A stretch of 64,000 nt of DNA from Lactobacillus johnsonii (lineage in GTDB: Bacteria > Bacillota > Bacilli > Lactobacillales > Lactobacillaceae), in assembly GCF_013487865.1 (NCBI RefSeq), contig NZ_CP047409.1:620001-684000 (forward strand), read 5' to 3'. Under the pieces are notes generated by a model. That model did not search any database and had not been told where the DNA came from. It saw only the letters and a list, made by a program, of their open reading frames with translations. The stretch's first letter is position 1; every line of letters begins with the position of its first letter. A program made the position numbers and the translations under genes. This document shows, piece after piece, positions 62,180 to 64,000 of this stretch.

Positions 62180-62845
62180 ATGAAAATTTTGCTTGCAGAA
62201 GATGAAGAACAACTATCTCGTGTTTTAGTAGCAGCAATGCAGAGTGTTAATTATGAGGTGGATCCTGTTTTTAATGGTCGGGATGCAGTTGAATTTGCTA
62301 AGAAAAATTCATATGACGTTATCATCTTAGATATTATGATGCCGGTCATGGATGGAATCACAGCTCTAAAGGAGATTCGCAAGAGTGGCGATAAGACTTA
62401 TGTTTTAATGTTAACTGCAAAAGCAGAAGTTGATGACCGAGTAACGGGGTTAGATAGTGGAGCTGATGATTATTTAACTAAGCCATTCTCACTGAAAGAG
62501 CTGCTAGCACGTTTACGTTCAAAAGAGCGACGTGATGATCAATATACACCTAATGAGGTTGAAGTCGGAGACCTCGCTTTAAATGTTGCTGAACAAGAGT
62601 TAGTCAGTCACAATTCGATTCGTTTAGGAAGTAAAGAAACTCAACTTTTGAATTATTTGATGCTTAATGAAGGAAAAGAATTTTCAAATTCAGATTTACT
62701 AGCACATGTTTGGAAAGATGATGAGGAAGCTAGTGAAGAAGTTGTTTGGATTTATATTTCTTACTTAAGACAAAAGTTGCAGTCAATTCAAAGCTCAGTT
62801 CAGATTGTCGGTGAAAAAGGTGGTAGTTTTTCCTTAATTAGGTAG
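62180..62845 (+). CDS. OmpR-family response regulator
   Basis: 221 residues. Receiver domain with acidic EDE at 7-9, phospho-acceptor Asp 51 (IILDIMMP) and Lys near 101 (LTKPFS). C-terminal winged helix with ELL and VVWIYISYLRQKL. The kinase gene follows by 10 bases. Target genes unknown. Confidence 0.93.
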   Translation: MKILLAEDEEQLSRVLVAAMQSVNYEVDPVFNGRDAVEFAKKNSYDVIILDIMMPVMDGITALKEIRKSGDKTYVLMLTAKAEVDDRVTGLDSGADDYLTKPFSLKELLARLRSKERRDDQYTPNEVEVGDLALNVAEQELVSHNSIRLGSKETQLLNYLMLNEGKEFSNSDLLAHVWKDDEEASEEVVWIYISYLRQKLQSIQSSVQIVGEKGGSFSLIR

Positions 62846-62855
62846 GTGAGCTAAA

Positions 62856-64000
62856 ATGATCCAAAAGTTTCGTTGGAAATTTATTGGAATGTCAATTGCA
62901 GCTTTGTTTATAGTACTCGTAATTACCCTAGGTGCTTTATTAGGAGTTAGCTATACCCAAAGTCATAATGAGGTTGATCGAGTTTTAACAGTCTTAGTAA
63001 ATAATCAGGGACAATTAACTCCTCGAAATGCTAAGCCAGTCTTTGGTAATCAAAAAGATCCAATTAATAAGAATTTTTTGGCAGGCGAATATAATCCGGA
63101 GGCAGTTTTTCAATATCGTTATTTCACTGTTGCCGAGACTCCGCAGAGTAATCCGCGAATAGTAAATGATGACAATGTTTATGATGTTGGACGAGCTGAG
63201 ATTCTTAGTACAAGTAAGAGAATTTTTAAGGATAAGACAACAGATGGCGTAGTGACAATTGGTAATAATCAGTATGCTTACCGTGTTGGAAAAAATCAGA
63301 CTGGTCGTAAATTTATTGTTTATTTGAATGAATCACTGATTTATCATCGTTTTTCGCTACTAGTTAGGGTATCGATTGTTTTAGGAATTGGGGCTTTGAT
63401 TGTTTTTGCACTGGTATTGATTTTGGTTTCTAAAAAAGCGATTGGTCCAATTATTACAACATATCGTAAACAACGTGAGTTTATTACCAATGCTGGCCAT
63501 GAATTAAAAACTCCTTTGGCCATTATTGCTGCTAATACCGAAATGGAAGAAATGTTAGGCAATAATTCTGAATGGAATAAAAGCACTAAGGAACAAGTTG
63601 ATCGATTAACAAGGTTAATTAACCGATTAATTGCACTAGCTCGGACTGGTGAAACCAGTGAAGTGGTCCTAAATAAAGTGAATTTTTCTGAAATTGTTAA
63701 AAAGAATGTCAATAGCTTTAAGTCTGTGATGCAAAAAAATCATCTTAAATATAATGGAATGATTATGCCAGATTTATATGTTAAAGCAGAGAAAAATGTT
63801 TTAAGTGAACTGATTAACATCTTATTAGACAATGCTCGTAAATATTGCGATAAAGATGGGAAAGTGCACGTAACCTTAACTAAAGGAAGGCTAGGAACAA
63901 ATGCCATCTTAAAAGTTGCTAATACTTATAAAGAAGGAAAAGGAAAAGATTATTCGCATTTCTTTGAGCGTTTCTATCGAGAAGATGAATCACACAATTC
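62856..64000 (+). CDS. sensor histidine kinase, cut by the window end
   Basis: Partner of the OmpR-type regulator upstream. The reading frame is open from ATG 62856 to the last base (381 codons visible). Membrane helix at about 10-32, extracytoplasmic sensor to about 165, second helix near 168-192, then the H-box with His 215 (NAGHELKTP) and the N-box ELINILLDNARKYC near 312-325. The G-boxes lie beyond the window. RBS TAGGTGAG precedes the start. Confidence 0.92.
   Translation, partial: MIQKFRWKFIGMSIAALFIVLVITLGALLGVSYTQSHNEVDRVLTVLVNNQGQLTPRNAKPVFGNQKDPINKNFLAGEYNPEAVFQYRYFTVAETPQSNPRIVNDDNVYDVGRAEILSTSKRIFKDKTTDGVVTIGNNQYAYRVGKNQTGRKFIVYLNESLIYHRFSLLVRVSIVLGIGALIVFALVLILVSKKAIGPIITTYRKQREFITNAGHELKTPLAIIAANTEMEEMLGNNSEWNKSTKEQVDRLTRLINRLIALARTGETSEVVLNKVNFSEIVKKNVNSFKSVMQKNHLKYNGMIMPDLYVKAEKNVLSELINILLDNARKYCDKDGKVHVTLTKGRLGTNAILKVANTYKEGKGKDYSHFFERFYREDESHN

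Overview
The window is low-GC, densely packed, firmicute-type DNA: strong AGGAGG-like ribosome sites, many U-tailed hairpin terminators, a T-box leader, PTS transporters, a phosphoketolase, class II bacteriocin machinery and a double-glycine pheromone. This fits a host-associated Lactobacillus of the L. johnsonii / L. gasseri group. The genus is fairly secure; the species is inference.

Layout. (1) 1-4600: end of one amino-acid ABC operon, then a T-box leader and a complete polar amino-acid ABC operon (ATPase, lipoprotein, two permeases), then a lone four-helix membrane protein whose promoter resembles those of the bacteriocin locus. (2) 4600-9260: trehalose unit (phosphotrehalase and TreR leftward, PTS EIIABC rightward), with an inverted-repeat operator in the spacer of each divergent promoter. 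(3) 9300-11030: an envelope-type beta-repeat protein, a small membrane protein and uridine kinase. (4) 11100-20090: a decayed bacteriocin quorum-sensing locus. It has a pheromone peptide, a sensor kinase with a 7-A-tract frameshift, an IS200/IS605-type tnpB element inserted exactly at the kinase/regulator junction, a LytTR regulator now starting at TTG, a C39-peptidase ABC exporter with accessory protein, and then seven small immunity-like genes made of duplicated modules. No bacteriocin structural gene is visible. (5) 20100-31980: P-type ATPase, a patatin gene broken by an amber codon, a second amino-acid ABC system, a GNAT acetyltransferase and the complete pst operon with phoU. (6) 32180-45440: YfcC-type carrier, Dps, ribose/nucleoside salvage (rbsK-rpiA, nucleoside hydrolase with a GntR regulator), a DeoR regulator, phosphoketolase, nitroreductase, CNNM/CBS protein and hypoxanthine phosphoribosyltransferase. 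(7) 45500-51860: APC permease, a GH25-like protein lacking the usual catalytic residues, DEAD helicase, PTS EIIC, tRNA-Arg(CCU) and UDP-GlcNAc 2-epimerase. (8) 51876-53369: an IS3-family element inserted in the loop of a terminator. (9) 53390-64000: GtrA protein, flavodoxin, methionine aminopeptidase, YihY protein, galU, osmoprotectant ABC pair, OsmC, a broken ltrA, a small alarmone synthetase and an OmpR-type two-component system cut by the window end.

The main observation is in region 4. Four promoters (near 4127, 11306, 18309 and 19405) carry paired 9-bp direct repeats exactly 21 bp apart, the spacing typical of LytTR regulators such as PlnC/PlnD. Three of them have nearly the same repeat-to-minus-10 distance. 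This would tie the lone membrane gene at 4168 and the two immunity blocks to one regulon. The regulon's sensor is frameshifted and its regulator has been cut off by a transposon, so immunity appears to have been kept while production and sensing decay. All function calls rest on reading motifs and context by eye; no database search was run.
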